DNA from: Bacteroidales bacterium
GTDB lineage: Bacteria > Bacteroidota > Bacteroidia > Bacteroidales > Rikenellaceae
DNA length: 64,000 nt
Reading direction: 5' to 3'
Assembly (NCBI GenBank): GCA_910575495.1
Contig: CAJTFS010000003.1
Span: forward strand, 230,336 to 294,335
How positions within the stretch are numbered: position 1 is the stretch's first letter; each line of letters opens with the position of its first letter. The translations under genes were made by a program, and so were the position numbers. This document shows, piece after piece, positions 35,717 to 45,709 of this stretch. The notes beneath the pieces are model-generated. The model searched no databases. It had not been told where the DNA came from and saw nothing but the letters and a program-made list of their open reading frames with translations.

Positions 35717-35874
35717 TCCGTCACTCCTGCTCGAGATACGAAATATCCGCTCCCCTGCACGAGGAACCGGAAGCATGGCAGCAGAAACGCCCCCGGCGAA
35801 AACATGAGCCGGACGCAAGGACCGAAAAGAGAAACCGAGCCGGCGGACGAGACCGGAACAAACAGCACGAAACC

Positions 35875-36561
<687 letters not shown>

Positions 36562-36607
36562 GACAAACCATCGCAAACCGGACGCAACGCACAAAAGCAA
36601 CCCTACG

Positions 36608-37864
36608 ATGAGAGAACTGCTGCTGGAAATCTGGACCTCGGTGCGCCGCAACAAGCTGCGCACGTTCCTTACGGGGTTTTCGGTCGCTTGGGGCATCTTC
36701 ATGCTTGTCATCCTCCTGGGTTCGGGCAACGGCCTCAAGAACGGCGTGCTCTCCAACTTCGGCGACTACGCCACCAACTCCATCGACCTCTTCGGCGGCC
36801 GCACCTCCAAAGCCTACATGGGCTATCAGAAAGGCCGCCGCATCCGCATGAGAAACAGCGATCTGGAGATTCTGAGCCGCGAATTCCCCGAAATCGAACA
36901 GGTCGCCGCCAACTCGTGGTACAACTCCGTGACGGTCACCTACGACAAGGAATTCACCACGGCGGCCCTCCGCGGATCACTGCCGAAAATCGCTGAGATC
37001 GAAGGTGTCAAACTCTCCGCAGGACGCTTCATCGACGAGGTCGACATCGCCGAATGCCGTAAGACGATCGTTATCGACGAACCGATGCGGCGCGTGCTCT
37101 TCAAAGACGAGGATCCCTTGGGCAAACAAGTCAAGGCGGGCAATTCGGTCTTCACCGTCATCGGCGTGGAGAAAGGCGACGTCCAACGCAACACCTCCTC
37201 CTGCTACATTCCGCTGACCACCGGACAACTTCTTTACAAGGCCAACAACCCCGAAGTCAACAATATCATCATCACGGTGCAGGGCATCGCGACCGACGAA
37301 GCGATGGCAGCCTTCGAAAAACGGCTGCTCCGACGGCTGGCCGCCGAACACCGGTTCGCTCCCGACGACGAAAGCGCCATCTGGATCGCCAACACCCTGG
37401 AGCGCTACAAAAGCATCATGGTCGTTTTCGCGGGCATCAACCTTTTCGTGTGGATCATCGGCCTGGGCACGCTGCTGGCCGGCATCGTGGGCGTGAGCAA
37501 CATCATGCTGGTGACCATCACCGAGCGCACCTCCGAATTCGGCATCCGCAAGGCGCTCGGCGCCCGCCCGGCTTCGATCATCCGGCTGATTCTGACCGAA
37601 TCGGTCCTCGTCACCGCGGTCTTCGGCTACATGGGCATGGTGCTGGGCGTCGCCGTCATGGAGATCGTGAATCACCTGCTCAAACAGGCACCCGGAGAGA
37701 CGTCCGACAGCATAGGAAACGTCTTCCTCAACCCCACGCTCGACCTCGGCATCGCCGTCAGCGCCACCATCGTGCTGGTCGTGGCCGGACTGATCGCCGG
37801 CTACGTCCCCGCCCGCCGCGCCGCACGGCTGAAAACCATCGACGCACTGAGATACAACAAGTGA
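36608..37864 (+). CDS. ABC transporter permease, MacB/FtsX type (first)
   Basis: Protein of 418 residues: a membrane helix near residues 20-40 (FLTGFSVAWGIFMLVILLGS), a periplasmic MacB-PCD domain (residues 45-280), then three more helices from about residue 285 (LFVWIIGLGTLLAGIVGVSN, then FGIRKALGARPASIIRLILT). The LxxGVxGxxNxMLVTxxERTxEFGIRKAxGA pattern is typical of MacB-like exporters. The preceding ATPase gene ends 46 bp upstream. Confidence 0.93.
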   Translation: MRELLLEIWTSVRRNKLRTFLTGFSVAWGIFMLVILLGSGNGLKNGVLSNFGDYATNSIDLFGGRTSKAYMGYQKGRRIRMRNSDLEILSREFPEIEQVAANSWYNSVTVTYDKEFTTAALRGSLPKIAEIEGVKLSAGRFIDEVDIAECRKTIVIDEPMRRVLFKDEDPLGKQVKAGNSVFTVIGVEKGDVQRNTSSCYIPLTTGQLLYKANNPEVNNIIITVQGIATDEAMAAFEKRLLRRLAAEHRFAPDDESAIWIANTLERYKSIMVVFAGINLFVWIIGLGTLLAGIVGVSNIMLVTITERTSEFGIRKALGARPASIIRLILTESVLVTAVFGYMGMVLGVAVMEIVNHLLKQAPGETSDSIGNVFLNPTLDLGIAVSATIVLVVAGLIAGYVPARRAARLKTIDALRYNK

Positions 37865-37896
37865 TTCACAATTCACAATTCACAATTCACAATTCA
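37864..37896. repeat. Tandem heptamer ATTCACA array
   Basis: ATTCACA is repeated four times and followed by ATTCA, directly at the end of the first permease gene. Related copies are at 21663-21682 (inverted) and near 25181-25210. The rest of the 172-bp gap to the second permease has no other signal. Confidence 0.75.
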
Positions 37897-38036
37897 AATA
37901 AAAAAACGGCAAACTCATACGAATCGAACTCCGACGTTTTCGGTCCGCACCGCTCCCTGCGGCAAGCCGAACGGCGCAGAACCGACCAAGTCAAGAAACA
38001 CGATTATGAATTGTGCTTTTTAATTTTGAATTTTCA

Positions 38037-39299
38037 ATGACCCGACTTTTCGACAGCGACCGCTGGAGCGAGATATGGCAGACCATTTCGCGCAACCGCA
38101 AACGCAGCATCATGACGGCGCTCGGCGTCTTCTGGGGCATCTTCATGCTTACCGTCATGCTCGGCGCCGGCATGGGTCTGGAGCGCCTGTTCCGGGCCCA
38201 GCTGGGCGACATGTCGACCAACACCGTCCTCATGCAGCCCCAGCAGACCTCCGTACCGTACAAAGGCATGCCCAAAAACCGCTGGTGGCGCATGGTCAAC
38301 AGCGACGTCGAAGTCCTCAAACAACTGCCCGAAGTGCTCTACGCCTCGGCCGCGTTCTGGGGCGGCGAACTCCATTGCAGCCGCAGCGACCGCAAGGGCG
38401 ACTACTCGCTGATGGGTTATTCGCCCGACTACCAGCGCATCAACCCGCAGAAGATCCTCTACGGACGCTTCATCAACGACGTCGACATGCAGCGCAAGCG
38501 CAAGGTCTGCGTCATCGGCACCCAGGTGTGGAAAGACCTCTTTCCCGGCGGCGAAGACCCCGCGGGCCGGATCATCAAGGTCAACAACAGCTATTTCACC
38601 GTCATCGGCGTCATCCGCAAGCAGAGTTCCGCCATGTCGTTCAGCGACGTCGAGCGTACGATCATCGTTCCCGTCTCGCTGGCCCAGCAGATGTTCGGGC
38701 GCGGCGACTTCGTGCACATGATCGCCGTGGCCGGCCGCGACGACATCGCGAGCGAACGCGTCGAAAAAGCCTGCAAGGAGATCCTTTTCGCCCGCCATCT
38801 CATCGCTCCCGACGACGAAAAGGCCGTCTGGACCATAGCCGTCGCAGAGATGCTCGGCCGCGTGCAGGGACTCTTCCGCGGCATCGCGCTGCTCACCTGG
38901 ATCGTGGGTCTCGGCACCTTGCTGGCCGGCATCGTGGGCGTGAGCAACATCATGCTCGTCACTATCCGCGAGCGCACCCAGGAGATCGGCATCCGCCGCG
39001 CCATCGGAGCGCCTCCGCGGGCCATCCTTTCGCAGATTCTGAGCGAAAGTTTCATGCTGACCTTCATCGCCGGCACGCTCGGACTCACGGCCGCCGTGGG
39101 CCTGCTCTCCGTCGCCGACTCGGTCTATCGCCAGGTCGTAGCGAGTGCGCAGGAAGGCTTCGACGTTTCGTGGCAGGTGTCGTTCGGCACCGCCGTCGAA
39201 GCCTTGGCCATCATCGTCGCCGGCAGCCTGCTGGCCGGCGTGCTCCCCGCGCTCCGCGCTCTGAAAATCAAGGCTGTGGACGCCATACGCGAAGAATAA
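38037..39299 (+). CDS. ABC transporter permease, MacB/FtsX type (second)
   Basis: Protein of 420 residues from the ATG at 38037; an upstream in-frame start is less likely. The layout matches the first permease: helix (SIMTALGVFWGIFMLTVMLG), periplasmic domain, and C-terminal helices (GTLLAGIVGVSNIMLVTIRE, then IGIRRAIGAPPRAI). Sequence identity to the first copy is moderate, so this looks like an old duplication and the two could form a heterodimer driven by the single ATPase. Confidence 0.93.
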   Translation: MTRLFDSDRWSEIWQTISRNRKRSIMTALGVFWGIFMLTVMLGAGMGLERLFRAQLGDMSTNTVLMQPQQTSVPYKGMPKNRWWRMVNSDVEVLKQLPEVLYASAAFWGGELHCSRSDRKGDYSLMGYSPDYQRINPQKILYGRFINDVDMQRKRKVCVIGTQVWKDLFPGGEDPAGRIIKVNNSYFTVIGVIRKQSSAMSFSDVERTIIVPVSLAQQMFGRGDFVHMIAVAGRDDIASERVEKACKEILFARHLIAPDDEKAVWTIAVAEMLGRVQGLFRGIALLTWIVGLGTLLAGIVGVSNIMLVTIRERTQEIGIRRAIGAPPRAILSQILSESFMLTFIAGTLGLTAAVGLLSVADSVYRQVVASAQEGFDVSWQVSFGTAVEALAIIVAGSLLAGVLPALRALKIKAVDAIREE

Positions 39300-39335
39300 C
39301 ACCCCGCATACGAAAGACAGAAATAAACTACCGCC

Positions 39336-40445
39336 ATGAAAAAATTCCTCAAAATCGCCCTCGGCGTGCTCTTCGCAGCCCTGCTCGTCGGCATGTTCTG
39401 GTTCCTGTGGCAGAAGACCCGCCCCGTCAAGACGGTCTACGAAATCGTGCAGCCCAAGGTCGACACCCTGCGGCAATACGTCATCGCTACGGGCAAGGTC
39501 GAGCCCCGCGACGAGGTGCTGATCAAGCCCCAGATTTCGGGCATCGTAGCGGCCGTCTACAAGGAGGCGGGGCAGAGCATCCGCCAGGGCGACGTCATCG
39601 CCACCGTCAAGGTCGTGCCCGAAATGGGGCAGCTGTCGAGCGCCGAATCGCGCGTCTCGACGGCCGAAATCACCCTCTCGCAGACCCGCCGCGAGCACAA
39701 CCGCACCGCCGCGCTCCACGACAAGGGCGTCGTCTCCGACGAAGAGTTCGAGCAGAGCCGCACGGCACTCGCCAAGGCCCGGGAAGAGCTGCGCAACGCC
39801 CGCGAGAACATGGAGATCGTGAAGAACGGCATCACTCAGCGTTACAAAGAATTGAGCAACACACAGATACGCTCCACCATCGACGGCATGGTCCTCGACG
39901 TGCCCATCAAGGTCGGCAACTCCGTCATCCAGGCCAACACCTTCAACGACGGCACCACCGTCGCCACGGTGGCCGACATGACCAAGATGCAGTTCCAGGG
40001 CAAGATCGACGAAACCGACGTGGGCAAACTCCACGAAGGCATGCCCGTCAAGCTGACGATCGGCGCCCTGCAAAACGTCGAACTCGACGCCGAACTCGAA
40101 TATGTGGCGCCCAAGGCCACCGAGGACAACGGCGTCATCATGTTCGAGGTCAAGGCCGCCGTGCGCATTCCCGAGGATGTCTTCGTGCGCGCCGGTTACA
40201 GCGCCAACGCCAGCATCATGATCCAGAACCGCGAAGGCGTTCTCGCCCTGCCCGAAAGCACCGTCGAGTTCGAGGGCGACAAGACCTACGTCTACTTCCT
40301 CACCAGCGATCCGGATGCCGACGAACAGACTTTCGAGCGCCGCGAAGTAGCTGTCGGACTCTCCGACGGCATCGACATCGAGATCACCGAAGGCCTCATC
40401 GAGGGCGACCGCATCCGCGGCGCCAAGCAGGACAGCAAGGAGTAA
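39336..40445 (+). CDS. Efflux periplasmic adaptor (MacA/HlyD family)
   Basis: Protein of 369 residues with one N-terminal membrane anchor (residues 6-23). Lipoyl/barrel-sandwich halves flank a coiled coil (residues 100-170, SRVSTAEITLSQTRREHNRT), and RSTIDGMVLDVPIKVGNSVI is the second lipoyl half. It should join the inner-membrane permeases to the TolC-like channel. It starts 36 bp after the second permease and ends 18 bp before the TolC-like gene. Confidence 0.93.
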   Translation: MKKFLKIALGVLFAALLVGMFWFLWQKTRPVKTVYEIVQPKVDTLRQYVIATGKVEPRDEVLIKPQISGIVAAVYKEAGQSIRQGDVIATVKVVPEMGQLSSAESRVSTAEITLSQTRREHNRTAALHDKGVVSDEEFEQSRTALAKAREELRNARENMEIVKNGITQRYKELSNTQIRSTIDGMVLDVPIKVGNSVIQANTFNDGTTVATVADMTKMQFQGKIDETDVGKLHEGMPVKLTIGALQNVELDAELEYVAPKATEDNGVIMFEVKAAVRIPEDVFVRAGYSANASIMIQNREGVLALPESTVEFEGDKTYVYFLTSDPDADEQTFERREVAVGLSDGIDIEITEGLIEGDRIRGAKQDSKE

Positions 40446-40463
40446 CCCTCAACGACCCAAGGC

Positions 40464-41804
40464 ATGAAACCGTTCTTTCTGACCCTTGCGCTCTGCGCCC
40501 TGACGGCCGCACCGACGCAAATGCGCGCGCAGGAACTCCCCGCCCAGCCCCGCTGGTCGCTCGACGAGTGCATCCGCTACGCCCAGCAGAACAACATCGA
40601 GGTGAAGCAGCGCGCCCTCTCCGTCGAGCAGCAGGACGTCGAGCTCTCCACGGCCCGCTACAGCCGGCTGCCCGACCTGAACGCCTCCGTAGGCTACAAC
40701 GCATCGTTCGGCTGGGGCACCTCGGCCGACAACACCCGCAAGAGCGAGACGCTCCAGACCGGTTCGTTCGACATCTCGGCGTCGATGCCGCTCTTCTCCG
40801 GGCTGCGCATCAACCGCCAGATCAAGGGCGGCAAGCTCGACCTGGCGGCCGCCGTCCAGGAGCTCGAACGCGCCAAGGAGGACGTGGCCGTCAACATCAT
40901 GACGCGCTACCTCGAAGTGCTCTACTGCAAGGAACTGGTCGGCGTCGCCGAACGGCAGCTGGCACTGAGCAATGCGCAGGCCGAGCGTTCGCGCGAACTC
41001 GTCGGCGCCGGCAAGCAGCCCGAATCGGCCCTCTACGAAAGCCGCGCCCTGGCGGCCAACGACCTCCTGGCGCTCACCCAGGCCCGCAACAACCTGCGGA
41101 TCGCCCTGCTCGATCTGAGCCAGGCGCTCAACCGCGAGAGCGCCGCCGGCTTCGACATCGTGGTTCCCGTGCTCGACAGCGTGGCTCTGGCTTCGCTCCA
41201 CCGGATCGGATCGGCCGAAAGCGTCTACGCCTATGCCGTCGACCACCGGCCGGGCATCCGCACGGAGCGCCTGCGCCTCGAAAGCACCGAGAACGCCGTG
41301 CGCATCGCCCGCTCCTACCTCTACCCGTCGCTCTCGCTGCGCGGCGGATTCGGTACGGGGGTCTACAGCAGCATGGAAGCGGCGTTCGGCACCCAGCTCG
41401 ACCGCAACCGCAACGAATTCGTAGGCGTCTCGATGAGCATCCCCATCTTCAACCGCCGCGCCACGCGCAACAACATCCGCACGGCCAAGATCGCCGTGCG
41501 CAACCAGCAGCTCGCCCTGCTGAACGCCGAGCAGGCCCTGCGCAAGGAGATCGAGCAGGCATGGGTCAATGCCGACGCCGCCTATGCCAAATATTGCGCC
41601 GCCGAACAGGCCCTGGCATCCGCACGCGTAGCCTTCGCCTACGAAGAACGCAAGGCCGAAGCGGGCCGCTCGACGCTTTTCGATTTCAACGACGCCAAGA
41701 CCCGTATGCAGAAGGCCGAATCGGAGCTCGCGCAGGCGCGTTTCGAATTCGTCTTCCGGCAGAAAATTCTCGACTTCTACCGCGGCGAGCCGCTGACGTT
41801 GTAA
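40464..41804 (+). CDS. TolC family outer-membrane efflux protein
   Basis: Protein of 446 residues with a signal peptide (ending MRAQ). WSLDECIRYAQQNNIEVKQR is the usual opening of OEP repeats, and the two long helical repeats and barrel strands follow (FDISASMPLFSGLRINRQIK, FVGVSMSIPIFNRRATRNNI). It provides the outer-membrane duct of the efflux system encoded upstream. Last gene of the operon, followed by a strong terminator. Confidence 0.94.
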   Translation: MKPFFLTLALCALTAAPTQMRAQELPAQPRWSLDECIRYAQQNNIEVKQRALSVEQQDVELSTARYSRLPDLNASVGYNASFGWGTSADNTRKSETLQTGSFDISASMPLFSGLRINRQIKGGKLDLAAAVQELERAKEDVAVNIMTRYLEVLYCKELVGVAERQLALSNAQAERSRELVGAGKQPESALYESRALAANDLLALTQARNNLRIALLDLSQALNRESAAGFDIVVPVLDSVALASLHRIGSAESVYAYAVDHRPGIRTERLRLESTENAVRIARSYLYPSLSLRGGFGTGVYSSMEAAFGTQLDRNRNEFVGVSMSIPIFNRRATRNNIRTAKIAVRNQQLALLNAEQALRKEIEQAWVNADAAYAKYCAAEQALASARVAFAYEERKAEAGRSTLFDFNDAKTRMQKAESELAQARFEFVFRQKILDFYRGEPLTL

Positions 41805-41902
41805 CCCCGATTCCCGATCGAAGCTCCATGCGAGGGGCGCAAGCCCCGTGGAAAGCCGGCAGCGGCAGCCACGGAAGCCGCCCGAGCCCACGAACCACAA
41901 AC

Positions 41903-41938
41903 CGGGGCTGTCGGTTTTCCGACAGCCCCGATCGTTTT
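41903..41938 (+). terminator. Terminator of the efflux operon
   Basis: Perfect 12-bp stem CGGGGCTGTCGG/CCGACAGCCCCG with a TTTT loop, then ATCGTTTTG. It overlaps the start of the next promoter. Confidence 0.9.
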
Positions 41939-41939
41939 G

Positions 41940-41969
41940 TTGCCATTCCGGAATTTTTCCCTACTTTTG
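41940..41969 (+). promoter_or_regulatory. Promoter of the YidE/YbjL-type transporter gene
   Basis: TTG (41940-41942), a 19-nt spacer and TACTTTTG (41962-41969). The ATG follows after 17 nt. Confidence 0.8.
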
Positions 41970-41986
41970 CACCAAAACAGCCTGCG

Positions 41987-43648
41987 ATGGATTGGATACG
42001 CGCCATACTCGTCGAACACTCGGCCCTGCAGGCCGTCGTCGTTCTCTCGCTCATCTCGGTGATCGGCATCGGACTGGGCAAAATCCGGTTTTTCGGAGTC
42101 TCGCTCGGCGCGGCCTTCATCTTCTTCACGGGTATCGTCGCCGGCCACTTCGGGCTCACGGTCGACCCGGCCATGCTGGCCTTCACCGAGAGTTTCGGAC
42201 TGATCCTCTTCGTCTACGCCCTCGGACTGCAGGTGGGGCCCGGATTCTTCAGTTCGATGCGCTCCGACGGCGTGCGGCTGCTCGTACCCTCCATCGCCGT
42301 TGTCCTGCTCGGCACCGGCGGCGCCGTGGCCCTGAGCTACGCATGCGGCGTTCCGATGCCCGAGATGGCAGGCATCCTCTGCGGCGCCACGACCAACACC
42401 CCCGCCCTCGGTGCCGCCCAGCAGACGCTCCAGTCGATGGGTTACGCCTCCTCCGGCGCCGCCCTGGGGTGCGCCCTGGCCTACCCGTTGGGCGTTATCG
42501 GCGTCATCCTGGCCATCATCGTCATCCGCAGATGCTTCGTCCGGCCCGCCGACCTCGCAGGACCCGACGCCGAGCACCGGCGCAGCGTCTTCATCGCCAG
42601 CTACCGGCTCACCAACCCCGCGCTCTTCGGCAAGAGCCTCCACGACGTCGCCGCCGAGAGCCAGCGCCACTTCGTCGTCTCGCGGCTCTGGCGCGGCGGG
42701 CATGTCTCGATTCCCACCTCCGACAAGACGTTCGAACCCGACGACGTCGTGCTGGTCATCACCAATCCCGACGAAGCCGACGCCCTGCGGCTGCTCTTCG
42801 GCGAACAGGAACACAAGGACTGGAACCGTGAAAACATCGATTGGAACTCGGTCGACAACCAACTTATCTCGCAGCGCATCCTGGTCACGCGGCCCGAGAT
42901 CAACGGCAAACGCCTGGCCTCCCTGCGCCTGCGCAACAACTACGGCATCAACATCAGCCGCGTCTACCGCTCGGGCGTGCAGCTGCTCGCCACCCCCGAC
43001 CTGCGGCTGCAGCTGGGCGACCGCTTGACGGTCGTGGGCGAGGCGCAGGCGATCCGCAGCGTAGAAAAGATTCTCGGCAACGCCGTGAAAAGCCTCAACG
43101 AGCCCAATCTCGCGTCGGTGTTCATCGGTCTGATCCTCGGACTCGCGCTCGGAAGCATCCCCGTGGCCATTCCCGGCATCTCCATCCCGGTCAAGCTCGG
43201 TCTGGCCGGCGGCCCCATCGTCGTGGGCATTCTGATCGGCACTTTCGGGCCGCGGCTCCACATGATCACCTACACCACCCAGAGCGCCAACCTCATGCTC
43301 CGGGCCTTGGGACTCTCGCTCTATCTGGCGTGCCTGGGACTCGACGCCGGCGCCCACTTCTTCGAGACGGTCATGCGCCCCGAAGGGGCCCTGTGGCTGG
43401 GTACGGGGTTCCTGCTCACATTCGTGCCGGTGGTGCTCGTAGCACCGTTCGCCCTGCGTCTCTTCCGGCTCGACTTCGGATCGGTCGCCGGACTGCTGTG
43501 CGGCAGCATGGCCAACCCCATGGCCCTGGGCTACTCCAACGAAACCATCGAGGGCGACAACCCCTCGGTCTCCTATGCCACGGTCTATCCGGTCTGCATG
43601 TTCCTGCGCGTAATCATCATTCAGCTCGTTCTGATGCTGACGCTGTAG
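41987..43648 (+). CDS. Putative transporter, YidE/YbjL (AspT-like) family
   Basis: Protein of 553 residues. Two membrane halves (about residues 1-190 and 375-553) each carry the duplicated AspT/YidE/YbjL region (GILCGATTNTPALGAAQQTL in the first, LLCGSMANPMALGYSNETI in the second), separated by two TrkA-C regulatory domains (residues 205-290 and 300-365, the second ending GDRLTVVGEAQAIRSVEKIL). This layout is typical of YidE/YbjL-type putative exchangers; the substrate is unknown. Its last 32 bp overlap the end of the convergent MscS gene. Confidence 0.88.
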   Translation: MDWIRAILVEHSALQAVVVLSLISVIGIGLGKIRFFGVSLGAAFIFFTGIVAGHFGLTVDPAMLAFTESFGLILFVYALGLQVGPGFFSSMRSDGVRLLVPSIAVVLLGTGGAVALSYACGVPMPEMAGILCGATTNTPALGAAQQTLQSMGYASSGAALGCALAYPLGVIGVILAIIVIRRCFVRPADLAGPDAEHRRSVFIASYRLTNPALFGKSLHDVAAESQRHFVVSRLWRGGHVSIPTSDKTFEPDDVVLVITNPDEADALRLLFGEQEHKDWNRENIDWNSVDNQLISQRILVTRPEINGKRLASLRLRNNYGINISRVYRSGVQLLATPDLRLQLGDRLTVVGEAQAIRSVEKILGNAVKSLNEPNLASVFIGLILGLALGSIPVAIPGISIPVKLGLAGGPIVVGILIGTFGPRLHMITYTTQSANLMLRALGLSLYLACLGLDAGAHFFETVMRPEGALWLGTGFLLTFVPVVLVAPFALRLFRLDFGSVAGLLCGSMANPMALGYSNETIEGDNPSVSYATVYPVCMFLRVIIIQLVLMLTL

Positions 43649-45029
43649 TTTCCGGGCTCCCGGAACCGGGCGGAACCGCGGCAGCACCCGGAACCGGCGA
43701 GGAAACCGGCGGGCCCGCCGGCGGAGGAACGGCGGACGGCGCAGCTTGTGCGGCTTGTGCGGCCCGCAGCGCCTCGGTCCAGGCGCGGAGATCGTCGCCC
43801 GACGGCGACTGGAACACCCGCAGGCCGAATTCGGGCAGGATGCATAACATGTGCTCGAAAACGGCGAGTTCCACCTGCACGTAATCGACAAAGTAAATCG
43901 ACGTAGTATAGAAATAGAGCTGGATGGGCACGCCCGTGTCGGTCGGCGCCAGCATGCGCACGGCGAGTTTCATGTCGTGGCGGGCCGAGGTCTTCTCCTG
44001 AAGATAACGCATCATGTAGGCCCGGAAGACCGCCAGGTTGGTCTGCCGCATCCTGTTGACCGGCGAGTCGTCGGCCCCGGCTCCCTGCGCTTCGTTGAGC
44101 CGGGCGTACTCCTGCTCGGTGCGGTCGACGTAGTCGCCCAGAAGACGGATCCTGCGGAAGCGTTCAAGCATCTCGGGCGTGCAGAAACGGATGGAAGTCA
44201 TGTCGACCAGCACCGACAACTCGATGCGCCGCCCTCCCGAGAGCTGCATGGCGTGCCAGTTGACGAACGAGTCGCTGACCAGCTGGTAGGGCGGCAGCGT
44301 GACGATCGTGTTGTCCCAGTTGCGGATTTTCACGGTCGTGAGCGACACCTCCTCCACCGCGCCGTCGGCATCGAACTTCGGCACCGAAATCCAGTCGCCC
44401 ACCTTCACCATGTCGTTGGCCGAGAGCTGGATGCTCGACACGAAACCCAGAATGCTGTCGCGGAAAATCAACATCAGCACGGCCGCCGAAGCCCCGAGGC
44501 TCGTCAGCAGGATGGTCGGCGATTTGTCCATCAGAACCGAAACGGCCAGGATGAAGCAGACGAGCAGCGCGAACCCCTGCGCCGTCTGCCGCAGACCCTT
44601 GATCGGCTTGTTCTGCCACGACGGACTCGCCGCCACGATCTGGAACGAAGCATAGATGAACGCGCTGACGAAACGGAAGATCGAGACGATGAGATAGACG
44701 TTCAGCAGCCGCAGCACCGCCTCGCGCGCCGCGGCCCTGGCCTCGAAAACCACCGGCAGCACCACCGCAATCAGCACGGCGCTCACCAGATGACATCCGC
44801 ACCGCAGCACACGGGTGCTGAAAAGCCGGTCGTCCCACTTGGTGCGCGTACGCTCCACCACCTTGCGGACGCCGGGCACGATGGTCCATCGCAGCAGCTG
44901 GTCGACCAGCACCGTAGCGGCGATCACCAGCCCCAGGGCGACCCAGCTCTCCCACGTATCGTGGGCCGCCGACTCCACGCCCAGCCAGTCGAGCAGGGAA
45001 TCGGTCCATTTCTTCAACAGATGGCGCAT
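43617..45029 (-). CDS. Mechanosensitive ion channel, MscS family (YbdG/YnaI-like)
   Basis: Protein of 470 residues with five predicted membrane helices. The last one (SPTILLTSLGASAAVLMLIF) leads into RDSILGFVSSIQLSANDMVK and VGDWISVPKFDADGAVEEVS, the pore helix and beta domain of MscS channels. The C-terminal domain is longer than E. coli MscS and closer to YbdG. The last 35 residues are an Ala/Pro-rich tail, encoded by DNA overlapping the convergent transporter gene, and may be a drift extension. It releases osmolytes on membrane tension. Confidence 0.9.
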   Translation of the reverse strand: MRHLLKKWTDSLLDWLGVESAAHDTWESWVALGLVIAATVLVDQLLRWTIVPGVRKVVERTRTKWDDRLFSTRVLRCGCHLVSAVLIAVVLPVVFEARAAAREAVLRLLNVYLIVSIFRFVSAFIYASFQIVAASPSWQNKPIKGLRQTAQGFALLVCFILAVSVLMDKSPTILLTSLGASAAVLMLIFRDSILGFVSSIQLSANDMVKVGDWISVPKFDADGAVEEVSLTTVKIRNWDNTIVTLPPYQLVSDSFVNWHAMQLSGGRRIELSVLVDMTSIRFCTPEMLERFRRIRLLGDYVDRTEQEYARLNEAQGAGADDSPVNRMRQTNLAVFRAYMMRYLQEKTSARHDMKLAVRMLAPTDTGVPIQLYFYTTSIYFVDYVQVELAVFEHMLCILPEFGLRVFQSPSGDDLRAWTEALRAAQAAQAAPSAVPPPAGPPVSSPVPGAAAVPPGSGSPETTASASERAE

Positions 45030-45065
45030 GCCGGTCCGAACCGCAATTTCCGCGCCGGGCGCCCG

Positions 45066-45623
45066 CTACGACAGGAGGGTTGCGAATTCGTGCTCGAAGT
45101 TGGGCGTGAAAACGCCCCGGCCCAAAGCCCGGCGAATCTCCCCGCAGCTCCAGAAGCGGCCGCCGTCGAGTTCGTCGCTCGGTGTCACCGGACCCTCCCA
45201 CACCGTACGGAACACGTGCACCAGTTCGCATTCGCACGACGAACGGAACACGTAACGCCGCACCTCCTCGGCCCGGAACCCCTCGATGCCCAGCTCCTCG
45301 CGCACCTCACGGCGCAGCGCCTCTTCGATCGGCTCGCCGAAAGCCGCGTGCCCGCCCGCCGCCGTGTCCCAGCGTCCGGGCTGGATGTCTTTCCATGCCG
45401 GGCGTTTCTGCAGGTAGAGTTGGCCCTGCGGGTTGAAAACATGCAGATGCACCACCGGATGCAGCAACATCGACCCGCCGTGGCACCGGGCCCGCGTCGC
45501 ACACCCCACCGTCCGCCCTTCGGCATCGACGACGGGGAAAAGTTCCTGTTGGTTTTGCAGCTTCGATAAAAGCTCAGACGAGTTCGGCCTTGCACAAACG
45601 TTCTCCATGGTTGCGCTGTTCAT
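45066..45623 (-). CDS. NUDIX hydrolase
   Basis: Protein of 185 residues from the ATG at 45623 (an ATG at 45608 would give 180). The NUDIX box GHAAFGEPIEEALRREVREE is complete, with the REVREELGI core. VVHLHVFNPQGQLYLQKR and DIQPGRWDTAAGGH resemble the isopentenyl-diphosphate isomerase/YfcD branch of the superfamily, so the substrate could be a nucleotide or other diphosphate; this is not decided by sequence. The frame is open further upstream but without coding character. Confidence 0.88.
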   Translation of the reverse strand: MNSATMENVCARPNSSELLSKLQNQQELFPVVDAEGRTVGCATRARCHGGSMLLHPVVHLHVFNPQGQLYLQKRPAWKDIQPGRWDTAAGGHAAFGEPIEEALRREVREELGIEGFRAEEVRRYVFRSSCECELVHVFRTVWEGPVTPSDELDGGRFWSCGEIRRALGRGVFTPNFEHEFATLLS

Positions 45624-45709
45624 GATTCCGCGATGTCGGAATCCGCCGCAGCGGCGGAAAAAGAAAGAAAGGCGGAAGCCCCTCCCGGGAACCTGCCGCC
45701 TTCCGTATG

